Below are positions 34,031 to 53,542 of a stretch of 64,000 bases of DNA, one piece after another (positions within the stretch are counted from its first letter, which is position 1; each line of letters starts with the position of its first letter). The position numbers were made by a program, and so were the translations under genes. Source of the DNA: Chaenocephalus aceratus (taxonomy: Eukaryota > Chordata > Actinopteri > Perciformes > Channichthyidae); contig JAMFTG010000195.1 of NCBI GenBank assembly GCA_023974075.1, positions 124,001 through 188,000 on the forward strand. Direction: 5' to 3'. The notes beneath the pieces are model-generated. The model had not been told where the DNA came from. It saw only the letters and a list, made by a program, of their open reading frames with translations, and ran no database searches.

Positions 34031-37000
34031 ATGAAGTTTGCTTATAGGGTAAGTACGCGACTGCTTGCTTGTAGCATCTTTCTGCAGCTAACCTTACTGT
34101 ACGGGAGAAAACGTCACACCATACTTCACTCAAAATGTGTGCATTTTAATATGTTATTGTATATATGTTAAGGAAAAGAGTGAGAACTACATAAACAAAT
34201 GTACGATATATTGTGTTAGTATTCACACTTATATTCGGCTGACGGATATTATAGAAAACCTCATTTTATTGTTTTTAAAAACCCTTTTCTCTAACCGTTT
34301 TCACTAATAGACGTTGCTAACTTCCCACATGTGTGAATTCAGTTCGGGATGAAGTTCAATTTATACCAGCGAATGTGAATTTTAAGTGATTTCTAAAATA
34401 AAAACACTGTCTTTATTGTAGTTTTCCAATCTGCTCGGAGCGGTCTATCGTCAGGGAAATTTGAGTTTCTCTAAAGATGGCAACGCTGTGATCAGTCCGG
34501 TTGGAAACAGAATCTCTGTCTTCGACTTGAAAAAGTAAGTCATGGTTAAAAACAGACGTGGTTCTGTGAAGCCCTGCCTGCAAATCTAGGTTCAAGACGA
34601 GACACATTTAAATGATGCATGAACTAACTGGTGTCACAATTTCTCCTTTAGCAACACATCTGAGACATTACCCATCTCCACTGTCAAAAACATCACATGT
34701 GTGGGTCTCTCCCCTGATGGGAACATAGCAATCGTTGTGGATGAAGGTATGACTTTCTGTCTCTTTCTTATGTTTGAACTCCAGTCGATGTGCTGTTGCA
34801 GGGGGAAACATGTCTCTATGTTTGTGTCACACAGATGGAGCAGCAGTGTTGGTCAGTCTCATCACCCGAGCCATCCTTCATCATTTCCACTTCCACAAGC
34901 CCGTCAGCAGCATCCGCTTCTCACCTGATGGCAGGTCAGGATGAACTTCATTCATGAAATATATTTTAAAATGTTTCTTCCCAGGTCCTAAAGGGAAATC
35001 TTCACGTTACTTTTCCTTGACCACCAGTGCAAAATCTAAAAGATATTTAATGTACTGTAAGATAACATTTAATGTCAGCTATTATTGGTGAGAGAATCAC
35101 AAAAATAGTAATTCAAGTTTGTATAATATTAATTGTTGCACCTATATGCACCAAACACGTGAATGGACTTAAAATGTCTCATTTGTTGCACTGTTATCAG
35201 TAAATGTTGGAATCAGATATGTGATCAGTGCCAGAATCGGTAGAAATGTTCCAAAAGATACCGGATATGTTTAAAGCTTTTTTACATTATGGACTATCTA
35301 GTTACTGGTTACTTAAAATGTATTTCTGCAATATTGTTTTGATACAGTCACCTGAAGTCAAACATAAATAATGCTGAGTTTGAATGTGTTTGTTCCCTTA
35401 CAGGAAGTTTGTTGTCACAAAGGAAAACGTAGCTCTGATGTACCACGCTCCTGGAAAGCAGCGTGAGTTTAATGCCTTTGTGTTGGACAAGAGTTACTAC
35501 GGTCCCTACGATGAAACCACCTGCATCGACTGGACGGACGACTCCAAGTGAGTCAAAATGTATTGGCCTTAAAGCATTGAAAAAGCTGCGAAAAACAAAA
35601 TGTCTCATTGTTGTAACATTTCCCTTTAGGTGTTTTGTAGTGGGCAGCAAAGACATGTCCACGTGGGTGTTCGGTGCAGAGCGCTGGGCCAACCTCATCT
35701 ACTACTCCCTCGGGGGACATAAGGACGTCATCGTGGGATGTTTCTTTGAGAAAGACAGCCTGGATGTGAGTTTATGTTCACTCTCTTGTCCTTTGTGACT
35801 TCAGCTGTAAGGACATGTTGTTTTGCATGAAGAAAAGACCTTAAAAGTGTCCCTTTGTTGTCAGCTGTACACGGTGAGCCAGGACGGGACACTGTGTGTG
35901 TGGGAGAGTGACACGGAGCTGGGCGGCCTTGTCCTCACAAAGAAACAGGACAAACCCAAGCCTCCAAAGGAAGGGGAGGAAGACGAGGAGGAGGAGGAGG
36001 AGGAGGAGGACAGGGTGGAGGGACAGGAAGGAGAGGTCATCAGAGGGAAAGCTGAGGCTCAAAAAGACAAGGGGGAGACCAAAAACGTTCGATTCAGGCA
36101 GATGAGCAAGTAAGACGCTTCTTGTTTTCCTTTTATTATTTTGATGGGAAATAGCCTACAAAAACACTGTAAGGTTCATACTGTGCCAACCATCCTGCTC
36201 TCCATTCGGCGCCTGGCTCTGTGCAAAGAGCCGGTTCATCTGCTCTAAGCTATAGTAGCAGCATCAGCCATTTACATGAATATGTGCTGTAGCTTAGAGC
36301 TAATGTATTCGAGTCCTTTTTTCTCCTCGATAAATGCTTTTCAAAGTTCTCAAACTGCACTTTTTCCTCTTCTAGGCACTTTTTCAACAAGGAGGGGGAT
36401 TTTAACAACTTGACGGCTGCCACCTATCACAAGCAGACCCACATCCTGGTCACAGGTTTCGCCTCTGGGATTTTCCACCTGCACGAGCTTCCAGAGTTCA
36501 ACCTTATCCACTCCCTGAGGTGAGAGACAAGTTGTTTTTTGTATGTCTGCAGCAACGACAAATCCCAGAAAAAAGATGTCTACATTCATGTGATATATTT
36601 TGTTACGATTCTTCTTGCAGTATTTCCGACCAGAGAATCGCCTCAGTGTCTATAAACAGCTCTGGAGACTGGATCGGCTTCGGTTGCTCGGGTAAGAACC
36701 TCTTTTTTTGAATATTTTCTTAACTCAAAAAGTACCTGACTTCTAAAAAGACAAGGTTTGTTGTTTCAGGGATGGGTCAGCTGCTAGTGTGGGAGTGGCA
36801 GAGCGAGTCGTACGTCTTCAAGCAGCAGGGACACTTCAACAACATGTCCTCGCTGGCCTACTCTCCAGACGGACAGTACATCGCTACAGGAGGAGACGAC
36901 GGAAAAGTGAGTCCTTCTTACTTTAAAGGTGTCCTATCATGCAAAGTACACTTTTTCATGTCTTTTATACATAAACATGTGTCCCCGGTGTGTCAGGGAA

Positions 37001-40000
37001 CTCACAAAGCGTCAGAAAACACAAGCCTCTCTTTTCCTCCGTACTCAAATCTCTAAAAACGGGGGGAACAACGGATCTGATCCAGATTTGCTGCCGATAT
37101 GACGTAATATCGGAGATGTGGGCTGGCTTTACGCCCACAGCCCTATCAGAAACGTTGCTATCAGAAACGTTGCTATCAGAAACAATGTGCGACGTGTTTT
37201 GGACGTAATATGGTCTTTGTTTACATTAGCAAGCATCGCTAACACTCAGAGCTAACCTGTACTGGAGAGAATATGTGTAAAGAAGCAGGATATAAAAAAG
37301 GGAACTCGCCTTGTGGTAAACCCGCAAGAGAAGAAGCATTTGAGCTCTATACTGTTTCAGAAATAATCCTTGATGTGGTTTGGAACATGATATGGCGTTT
37401 AATCACGGCAGCGTTTAGCTGTATCTGGGTAGAATTCTTCTGCATGTTTTTTTCCTTTTTTTTCTACGAACCCAGAATCAGCACTTTAATAACAGGGCTG
37501 AAATAGAGGGGTATGAGGCATGGCTACAATGGGTGATCTGTTTGGTATTTTGAGCAAAACGCATAACCTATAATATAATGGACCTTTTAATTTATTTATT
37601 TTTACCGTGGATTACATAAGGGATTCTGATCATGTCATCACGGTGTTCTCTTCTCCCCAGGTCAAAGTGTGGAACACAAACAGCGGCCTTTGCTTCGTCA
37701 CCTTCACAGAGCACACCAGCAGCATCACGAAAGTTACCTTTACCTCCAGCGGCTTCGTCATCGTCAGCGCTTCTCTGGACGGGACGGTGCGAGCGTTCGA
37801 CCTGCACAGGTGACCCACGGCAACGCTGGTCCCCTTCCAACTCCTAATGGAGACACACTGACAGCAGAAAGGTCTCTGTGTCTAAAGGGAAACGACTTTT
37901 AAATGTCGGTGTGTACTTTTTGTGATTACAGGTACAGAAACTTCCGGACGTTCACGTCTCCGCGGCCTGCGCAGTTCTCCTCCCTCGCTGTAGACGTCAG
38001 CGGGGAGCTGGTGAGCGCCGGCGCTCAGGATTCATTTGAGATCTTTCTGTGGTCCATGCAGACAGGCAGACTGCTGGAGGTACGCACACATTCATATATA
38101 TATATATACCTGGGTTCTACCACATTTCCTTTTTAAAGTTTTAAAGCAAGTCAGTTGTCATATTTTATAATATCATATCAAAATCTCATCTCCCTGTAAC
38201 GGTGCTGGAAATGTTGTTTTTGAAACACTCAATGCTACACATGAAACTTTGATCTGTAGAAAAAAAGACTTTTTGAATAAAGGCTTTGGAGTTATTGTAA
38301 ATGTTTGGATCACACAAGTCTGACACAGTGCTGATAATCTCCCACTAGAATCTGACCCTACTAATAATACATTTAGTCAACATTAAGCTGTCTTTGGCTC
38401 TTTTCTGCTGTAACAAATGTACCCCTCTGTGGGACGAATAATGAATATACTACTAATATTATTGGTGCAGTTTAATCAGAAATACCAGCTTTAAACACAA
38501 TGCTTAATCATGCAAGAAAACAAAAACCTGCACAGAATGTAAACGTTGCTTCCAAACTCTTCAGTACATTTATTAATTAAATTCTCACGTGGCTCATGTT
38601 TAAAAATATTCATATTTTTCCCTCCCTGTTATTGATAGGTCCTTGGGGGCCACGAGGGCCCGGTCAGCTGTCTGTGCTTCAGTCCGGTCCACTCCATCCT
38701 GGCCAGTGTCTCCTGGGACCGCACTGTCCGGCTGTGGGACATGTTGGACAGCTGGCAGGTCAAAGAGACACTACCCCTCACCTCTGATGGTAAATACACA
38801 CGCTGAATATTTCATTATACATACAATATGCATTACCTTAATATCTATTATTACTGCACATATTTTATATTTTATTTCAATGTAAATACTGCTATATTTT
38901 ACTGTATTCTTGTTATTATAGTTTTCTTAAAATAGTTTTCTATCTGTGTTTTCTGATTCTGAATATAAGGAACCTATGTTATTTCTGGAGTGTTAAGGGA
39001 CTTTATTGTATGATTGTTCCAGGTTATAAATAAAGTCCTACGACAGGTGAAGTAGGTTCTGATGGTTCAAAAAGAGAACATAGCGATTTTGATCAAATTC
39101 TGCTTCATAGTGGATAACAAGTCATTTCAAGGCCCTAAACATGTTGGAATAACACAAGAAACAACGTTTGTCTTTTGCGATGGATAATGTAGAGCAGTGA
39201 TCACCAACCTTTTTAAGCCCAAGATCACCGACCTCGACCTAGGTGAAAGGCGAGATCTACCTATTGCAGAATTGAGTGATAAAGACGGCCCAGACAGTGC
39301 TTCCAATTTGAGGCCTTTTATAGGCTAATTGCATCTGAATTACTGTTACAATGAAGGCTCCATAATCAGCTCACGGCATATAGGCAGGGGTAAAGTGCTA
39401 TTTCTTTTGAGTGGGGGGTGGACTTCACCTCCTCTAGGGAGGTCCTCTAGGTCCTATCCTCCTCTAGGGGGGTCCGGGGGCATGCTTCCCCGGGAAGATT
39501 TTTTTTTTTTTTAAATATTGAAGTTGAAAGCATCAATCTGGTGCACTTTGAGAGCAACATGAAGAGATCTATGGATGGATACCTCTCTCAGCACCCAGAT
39601 GTTCTTGTTTTACTGCCATATAATATTTCATAGCTGTTTTTCATGTATTCTCTTATTGTTTGTATAACTATAATGATCATATGAAGGTGTGCCTCAGAAA
39701 TAATCTTTTGAATAATTTGTGACAAAACCGTTCTAAACACTCAGAGAGTCCTTTGCTCACCTGAGCCCCTCAGTCTGACAGGGGAGGACTCTCCTCCAGC
39801 TTGTTGTGGAAACAGCTCCTTATGTCCGTTAGTGCAGCTAGATAACCAGATGCTAACATCACGGTCCCCACTAGCACCGGTCCCTCTCCCTCTCTCCCTC
39901 TCTATCACACTAAATGCGCTATTGCCACACACACACAGCCCCGAGCTTGAATGATACAAGCACATGTGCAGTATTTCCCATAGGTATTTCCATGCAACTC

Positions 40001-42524
40001 TCTGATTGGTCTGGTGACTTGCCTCTGTTGCATTCACTGAACACGGGAAATTGCAGTCCTCTCTTGTGTTATGATGAGGTTCACGTAAAGCACGGTTAAT
40101 GTATTATATTATTGAGGTGTCTCAAATATACGTCAATCAAGTGGCACCTGCTAACGGGGTGGTGGATGATAGGTTTACATCTAAAAACCTATTTTTCAAA
40201 CATTATTATTTTAATTTAAATTTATTTTGTTACTTTTTTTTAAGGGTCCGCGATCTACCCGCACCACACACTATCACTGCTATCATATGTGATGTCATAT
40301 TCTGCTGTATATTTTCCTCTCAGGTTTGGCAGTGACGTACCGCCCTGACGGTCAGGAGCTGGCTGTAGCCACTCTGAACGGGGAGGTTTCTTTCTGGAAC
40401 CCACAAACGGCGACACAAACCGGCTCCGTGTCCGGACGCCACGACCTGGAGACGGGCCGCAAAGAGACGGATAAAATCACAGCCAAGCAGTCCGCTAAGG
40501 GGAAGTGAGTGAGAGCTGAACTCATTTCCTTTGGTCCAATCAAAGCAGATAAGGCTTTGTGTGGAATATAAGATTCAGGATGCGCTTCCTCACCTTTGTT
40601 CATCCAGGTCCTTCACGTCGCTGTGCTACTCTGCGGACGGGGAGTCGGTTTTGGCGGGAGGACAGTCCAAGTTTGTCTGCATCTACAACGTGAAGGAGCA
40701 GATGCTCATGAAGAAGTTTGAGATCTCCTGCAACCTGTCCTTCGATGCCATGGAGGTACGACTTTCAGAGCAACATCACACACTTCAAGGAATCTTTCAT
40801 GTTCCACAGAAGGATCCAGTGATCACCAATATGCTTACTCGGTTCTTGAACTTGTTTTCCCATGCTGCCTTCAGGAGTTCCTGGACAGGCGGAAGATGAC
40901 GGAGTTCGGCAGCCTGGCTCTGGTGGACGAGGGAGCTGGAGACGGGGAGGGGGTCAACATCAGCCTGCCTGGAGTCAGGAAAGGTATGCCATCACTTAAA
41001 AGAGCTGTTATGAAGTATGATAATCCACAAAAGGGTTGGCATCATTGCCGTCCAGCTGATGATCCAAAATGGTGGTCTATTTTTTACGTCGTGCTCTGTA
41101 TTCGCTTGTGTTTTTACTCATATTTTCTGTATCGTTTTTTTCTTTTAAAGGGGATATGAGTTCTCGACACTTCAAGCCTGAGATCAGAGTGAGCTCGCTG
41201 CGGTTCTCTCCTACTGGTAGGTTGTCGTTAAGTACTGAGTGTGCTAGGAATGTCTGATAAAGAGGATAGAAAGGGTGCTTATGAAATGACAGTTTTGGAA
41301 ATATAATCATTTAATTATCAAAACGCTCTAAAGTTATCGTTTTTTTTGTCCATCCGTCAATTAACACATCAAATGGAATGTCCTCTATCATACTTTGTTA
41401 TGCAGCTGGCAACAAGTTGAGAAGGAATTGAGTTTAAATGTCGATGGGGGAGTGTAAGATCTGTAAACACGGAGAGAGCAATGGTCACCTTACATACTCT
41501 GAATTGTATTTGTTGTCATATTTTTTATTTAAGTCAATCTAATGGGAAACTGTGGTCTTAAAGGTTTATTAAGTGTTTCCATGTTTTCTCAGGTCGTAGC
41601 TGGGCGGCCACCACCACCGAGGGTCTGCTGGTCTACTCCCTCGACGGCTCTCTGGTCTTTGACCCCTACGACCTTGACATGGACGTGACGCCGGCCAGCA
41701 TCCGTAAGCAGCTGCGGCTCCAGGAGTGGGCGCCGGCCATCGTGCTGGCGTTCAGACTCAACGAAAAAGCCCTGAAGCAGGAAGTGCTGGAAAAAGTGCC
41801 GCATGAGCAGAGTGAGTCCATCTCAAATGATAATGAAATGATCTGCTCCCTCTGAACGTTATCAATGATATTTATTTGATCTTCCAGTCCCAGTGGTTTG
41901 CAGCTCTCTTCCTGAGATCTACGTGGAGAAGCTTCTGGGATTCGTGGCGGCGAGTTTGGAGAAGTCGGGTCACCTGCAGTTCTACATGACCTGGGCCCAG
42001 AGCCTGCTCATGCTGCACGGACAGAAGCTGAAGAACAGGTACGCTCCCAGGCCCTTGTTGATTTCCCTTCCCGTCTTACTATGATTATGGGTGACTGATT
42101 ATCTCTATCTGCTGTGCAGGTCGGGAGCCATACTGCCCACGCTGCAGGCGCTGCAGAAAAGCATCCAGAGACACTTTGACAATCTGTCCAAACTGTAAGT
42201 ATTAACGTTCACATCAATCCCCACCGTCTTATATCGAGCTTTAATCAACACAACTCTGAAGCCACAAATGAGTTTCCATGTCATTTCCTGTTTTTGTAAT
42301 GCAAGAAATCCTCCTGAGCCCTGACACTCTTACCTCTGTTCCTACTGTACAGGTGTGACTTTAACATGTATAACATTCGCTACGCCGTGGCCCTGTCGAA
42401 GCAGAGGGGCATGAAGAGGACCGCTGAGGAGGAAGAGGAGGAAGAGGAGGAGGAGGAGGAGGATGAAGAGATGTCCGAGAAGATGAGCGTGGCCTCCATC
42501 GAGGAGGCAGAGTTGATGCTGTAG
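34031..42524 (+). CDS. pwp2: Periodic tryptophan protein 2 (U3 snoRNP/UTP-B WD40 protein), complete
   Basis: Nucleolar WD40 protein (Utp1) of the UTP-B complex in the small-subunit processome, needed for 18S pre-rRNA processing. 21 exons: 34031-34048, 34422-34534, 34652-34746, 34835-34934, 35404-35547, 35630-35765, 35865-36109, 36376-36519, 36621-36691, 36770-36906, 37661-37809, 37932-38079, 38639-38789, 40324-40504, 40608-40755, 40875-40983, 41151-41216, 41593-41811, 41888-42038, 42120-42194, 42353-42524. They give ~923 aa (human ~919). Starts MKFAYRFSNLLG, followed by tandem WD40 repeats ([45 protein letters not shown]). From about residue 690 comes the Utp12 domain ([37 protein letters not shown]) and a glutamate-rich tail. 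An acidic Glu run also interrupts exon 7. All introns are GT-AG. The gene ends about 850 bp before eed on the same strand. Confidence 0.95.
35979..36010. repeat. pwp2: (GAG)n tract inside the pwp2 coding exon 7
   Basis: Near-perfect GAG/GAC run coding an acidic Asp-Glu stretch in a loop between WD40 blades, a site expected to vary in length between individuals without shifting frame. Confidence 0.85.
36922..37592. mobile_element. TTAA-type MITE, copy C
   Basis: Left TTTAAAGGTGTCCTATCATGC and right ATAATGGACCTTTTAA, with all internal landmarks of the family. It sits in the pwp2 intron between exons 10 and 11 and occupies most of that intron. Confidence 0.78.
38790..40323 (+). other. Longest pwp2 intron, with a degraded hAT-like repeat
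   Basis: From 39195 (CAGTGATCACCAACCTTTTT) to about 40270 (CGCGATCTACCCGCACC) the intron resembles a hAT-type repeat with decayed ends; no transposase frame is visible. The remainder (38790-39190) is AT-rich with nothing recognised. Confidence 0.5.
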
Positions 42525-43379
42525 ATCTAAAGCCAGGACACATCATTCCAACAACATGGCTGACATCTCTGCAAAGAGCAACATATTATTGGACTGTAAA
42601 AGCAAACCGATGTTGTCTACTTCAGAAAACATGATTGTAAACTAAACTGTTTTTTTTATTAAATGCATTTTAATGTCTTTGAAAAAGAACTAAGCTGTAA
42701 GAGTGCATATCTTAGGTGTCTACCCGGTTGATCGTTTTGGAGATGAACGTTCTAAAAACGGTATTTATAAAATGTTTTAATGATTTAATTGTTCAAAATG
42801 TTGCCAAGAGCATATTTTGGTAGATTGGTGATGCAAAGGCTGGAAGTATAGGATTACATACATTAGTATAAAGTTTTAACTAGTTTAATTGCTTCCTTTT
42901 TTATTCACTTTCCCAAATAAAGACCTCAACATACAGCGAAGGATGAATCATTTATACAAGGGATGTTTCAAGAAAAGAGTATCAGACCATACCACAGAAC
43001 TATTTGTAATATTATTGCCTCCACCCCCCAAAGTGGATAGAGAACAAAATATATAACACTTTGTTTTCATATGAAAAAGGCAAGTCCAACCAGAAAATGC
43101 AGCCAATTTACTAACTATTTGTAAAGAAAGACATATCAAAAGAAAACAACTTCTTCCGTCAGTAAGTAGGAAAACGTCAGATCTATAAACTAAGTAGTTT
43201 TAAAAGGTCCCTGCATTTTATGGTCCCTGCATAATATCGTGATTTTACACTCCAGTCCACTAGGCGGTGGTATTGCACCTCAGAGCTGGTTTGCCAACAA
43301 CCAATACACATCAAAGAAGAAGAAAGAAAGCCGGCAACTTTTCCGGTAGTGGCGCGGAAAAGGCGGAGTTTGAGCCAAA
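42525..43379. other. pwp2 3' UTR and eed promoter region
   Basis: Candidate pwp2 poly(A) signals are ATTAAA (42658-42663) and AATAAA (42916-42921). 43140-43379 is the eed 5' flank: it holds a CTCF-like core (43257-43272, GTCCACTAGGCGGTGG), an ETS-like TTTCCGG (43340-43346) and an E2F-like site (43353-43360). No open frame of interest. Confidence 0.6.
43353..43360 (-). promoter_or_regulatory. E2F-like site in the eed promoter
   Basis: CGCGGAAA on the plus strand is TTTCCGCG on the minus strand, fitting the E2F consensus TTTSSCGC, 27 bp before the first in-frame ATG of eed. Mammalian EED and EZH2 are known E2F targets, so a conserved site is plausible. Confidence 0.45.
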
Positions 43380-52010
<8,631 letters not shown>

Positions 52011-53386
52011 ACAGATTCACCCGAAGAAAGAATTTGTAGTTCTTGTTGCTTTCACATGTCCTAAATGTTAGCCCTGCTGTACCAAAATACAGCATTTCTT
52101 TTAAAATGGGAGATAAATCATGCCGAGGCCAGATGAGATGATTCTGCTGGTTTGCATTTCCTGTTTGTCTCCTGCCGGATGTTTGAGAACAGGGAAGATT
52201 TTCTAACCAGCAAAACACCAGTGTTACTCGCTTTTCCTGAACATTGTTGTGTAAAAGAAAAGAGAAGGACTTTGTTCCAAACCATAGAGGAATATTTTAG
52301 ATAGGACAAGGTTAAGGATGTTTAACAGCATGTTGGTGAAATATTCAACTCTGTGCCTTCTTCATTTCTATGCAGTCTTTGAACTAATACAAGTGGAATC
52401 ATCTCATTCAACTGGCTGATTTTTGTTTTAGGAAATGCTTTTATTGGCACCAAAGATAGATGTTCTTTACAGCGTGCCACAATTTGAATTCCCCAGTTCA
52501 GACAAAAAGAAATGAAGATTTGTCCTTTTTGTTTTTACATTCCTTTGCATCTTCTTTTCAAAAACCTCCTGGTTTGCTTTGATGTCCCCTTTTCCCCACA
52601 CACGTACACTTTGACTGCTGTTGCATCATTTACAGTGATACTAGAGGCTTTGAGTAAATAAAATGTATTTTGTAAATATATACTCGTTTGTGCAATTATT
52701 ACGGATTAAAAAAATACTATTTATTGTGTTTTGAGTTGTGGTAATCGAAATAACATATTACAAGGTAACAGTCTGCTGATTGAAACACATATACATGAGA
52801 ATAGATAATGGATATGAAAAATCCATCAATAAGAAAACTGGCTTTTATTTTGACACCTCATTACCCTATAATAAAAGTGGTGAGAATTGTGGATGTTTTG
52901 CCAATTTATCATTGTTGAAATTGAAGGTACTGTAGGTTATCGGTTTCCACTTTTTAATTTAACCCTAACCTCGAGTGCGTATTTAGAGAGTCTGGAAAAA
53001 ACTAAAAAAGTGGCGACAGATAACCCACAAATACCAAATTGAATTTATTCGGACTTAGAACTTAGTTGTACACTAAAGAACTTCACACGTTTTTAATAAA
53101 TTGCACTTTAAGGCCTCTTCAATGTGTTCCCGAAGTGTGCAACCGTTCCAACCCGTGTATATGTTCTCTTAGTAGGAGTCGTGCTTTCCCCACAACCTTT
53201 CTAACTCCCTCTGATCAAAAACCTCCTACTCAAAGCTGACTACCAAAAAAACGAGGTTTTTTAAGGAGTGCGCGCGTGCTCTGCGCTGCGCTCTTATCTC
53301 GCGGCATGGAGCGCGCGCGTTGCGGACTTTTGCCCTGCGACATTGATTGGTGAAGATAAGGTAAACGGAATTAAAGCTGCCCGAAC
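52011..53386. other. eed 3' UTR and atp7b 5' flank
   Basis: The eed poly(A) signal AATAAA is at 52657-52662, giving a ~650-nt 3' UTR. 52700-53230 is AT-rich with nothing recognised. 53265-53345 is a short GC- and CpG-rich patch immediately upstream of the atp7b start, likely its promoter. It contains TGCGCGC (53269) and TGCGCTC (53287), which fit the loose metal-response-element core TGCRCNC; this may be chance in CpG-rich DNA. Confidence 0.55.
52657..52662 (+). terminator. eed polyadenylation signal
   Basis: AATAAA followed by an A/T-rich stretch, ~650 bp after the eed stop codon, the first such hexamer in this 3' flank. Confidence 0.7.
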
Positions 53387-53542
53387 ATGTTTTCACCAAA
53401 GTCGCCTAAAAGCCTCTCCAAGTATGTCTTCAAGGCACCACAGGGCGCGGGGGAGCAGCTCTGTATGGTGGAGTGTAAACCGGACTGCACCTGTAGTGTC
53501 CACGCGGCCGGCAGCACGAGACACTGCGCGCCTCTGTGCAAG
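53387..53542 (+). CDS. atp7b: atp7b exon 1, cysteine-rich N-terminal extension
   Basis: 52 codons beginning [18 protein letters not shown], then six cysteines in 26 residues ([11 protein letters not shown] and later CAPLC). The GT donor (GTAGGC) and phase 0 junction to [13 protein letters not shown] in exon 2 are consistent. The next block, LDNLAYEYG, aligns with the FDNVGYEGG segment of mammalian ATP7B, so this Cys cluster occupies the poorly conserved N-terminal tail. The start codon is the first ATG after the CpG-rich patch; exon assignment rests on frame and donor only, without a family match. Confidence 0.7.

Noticed and set aside
34031..42524. WDR75, the usual WD40-gene neighbour of COL5A2 in mammals
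   Set aside because: The sequence has the MKFAYRFSNLLG start and a Utp12 domain of PWP2, and the adjacent WD40 gene is EED; no WDR75 seen.
53269..53293. Metal-response elements in the atp7b promoter as a firm call
   Set aside because: The 7-bp core is loose and the region is CpG-rich, so matches may be chance; mentioned only as a possibility.
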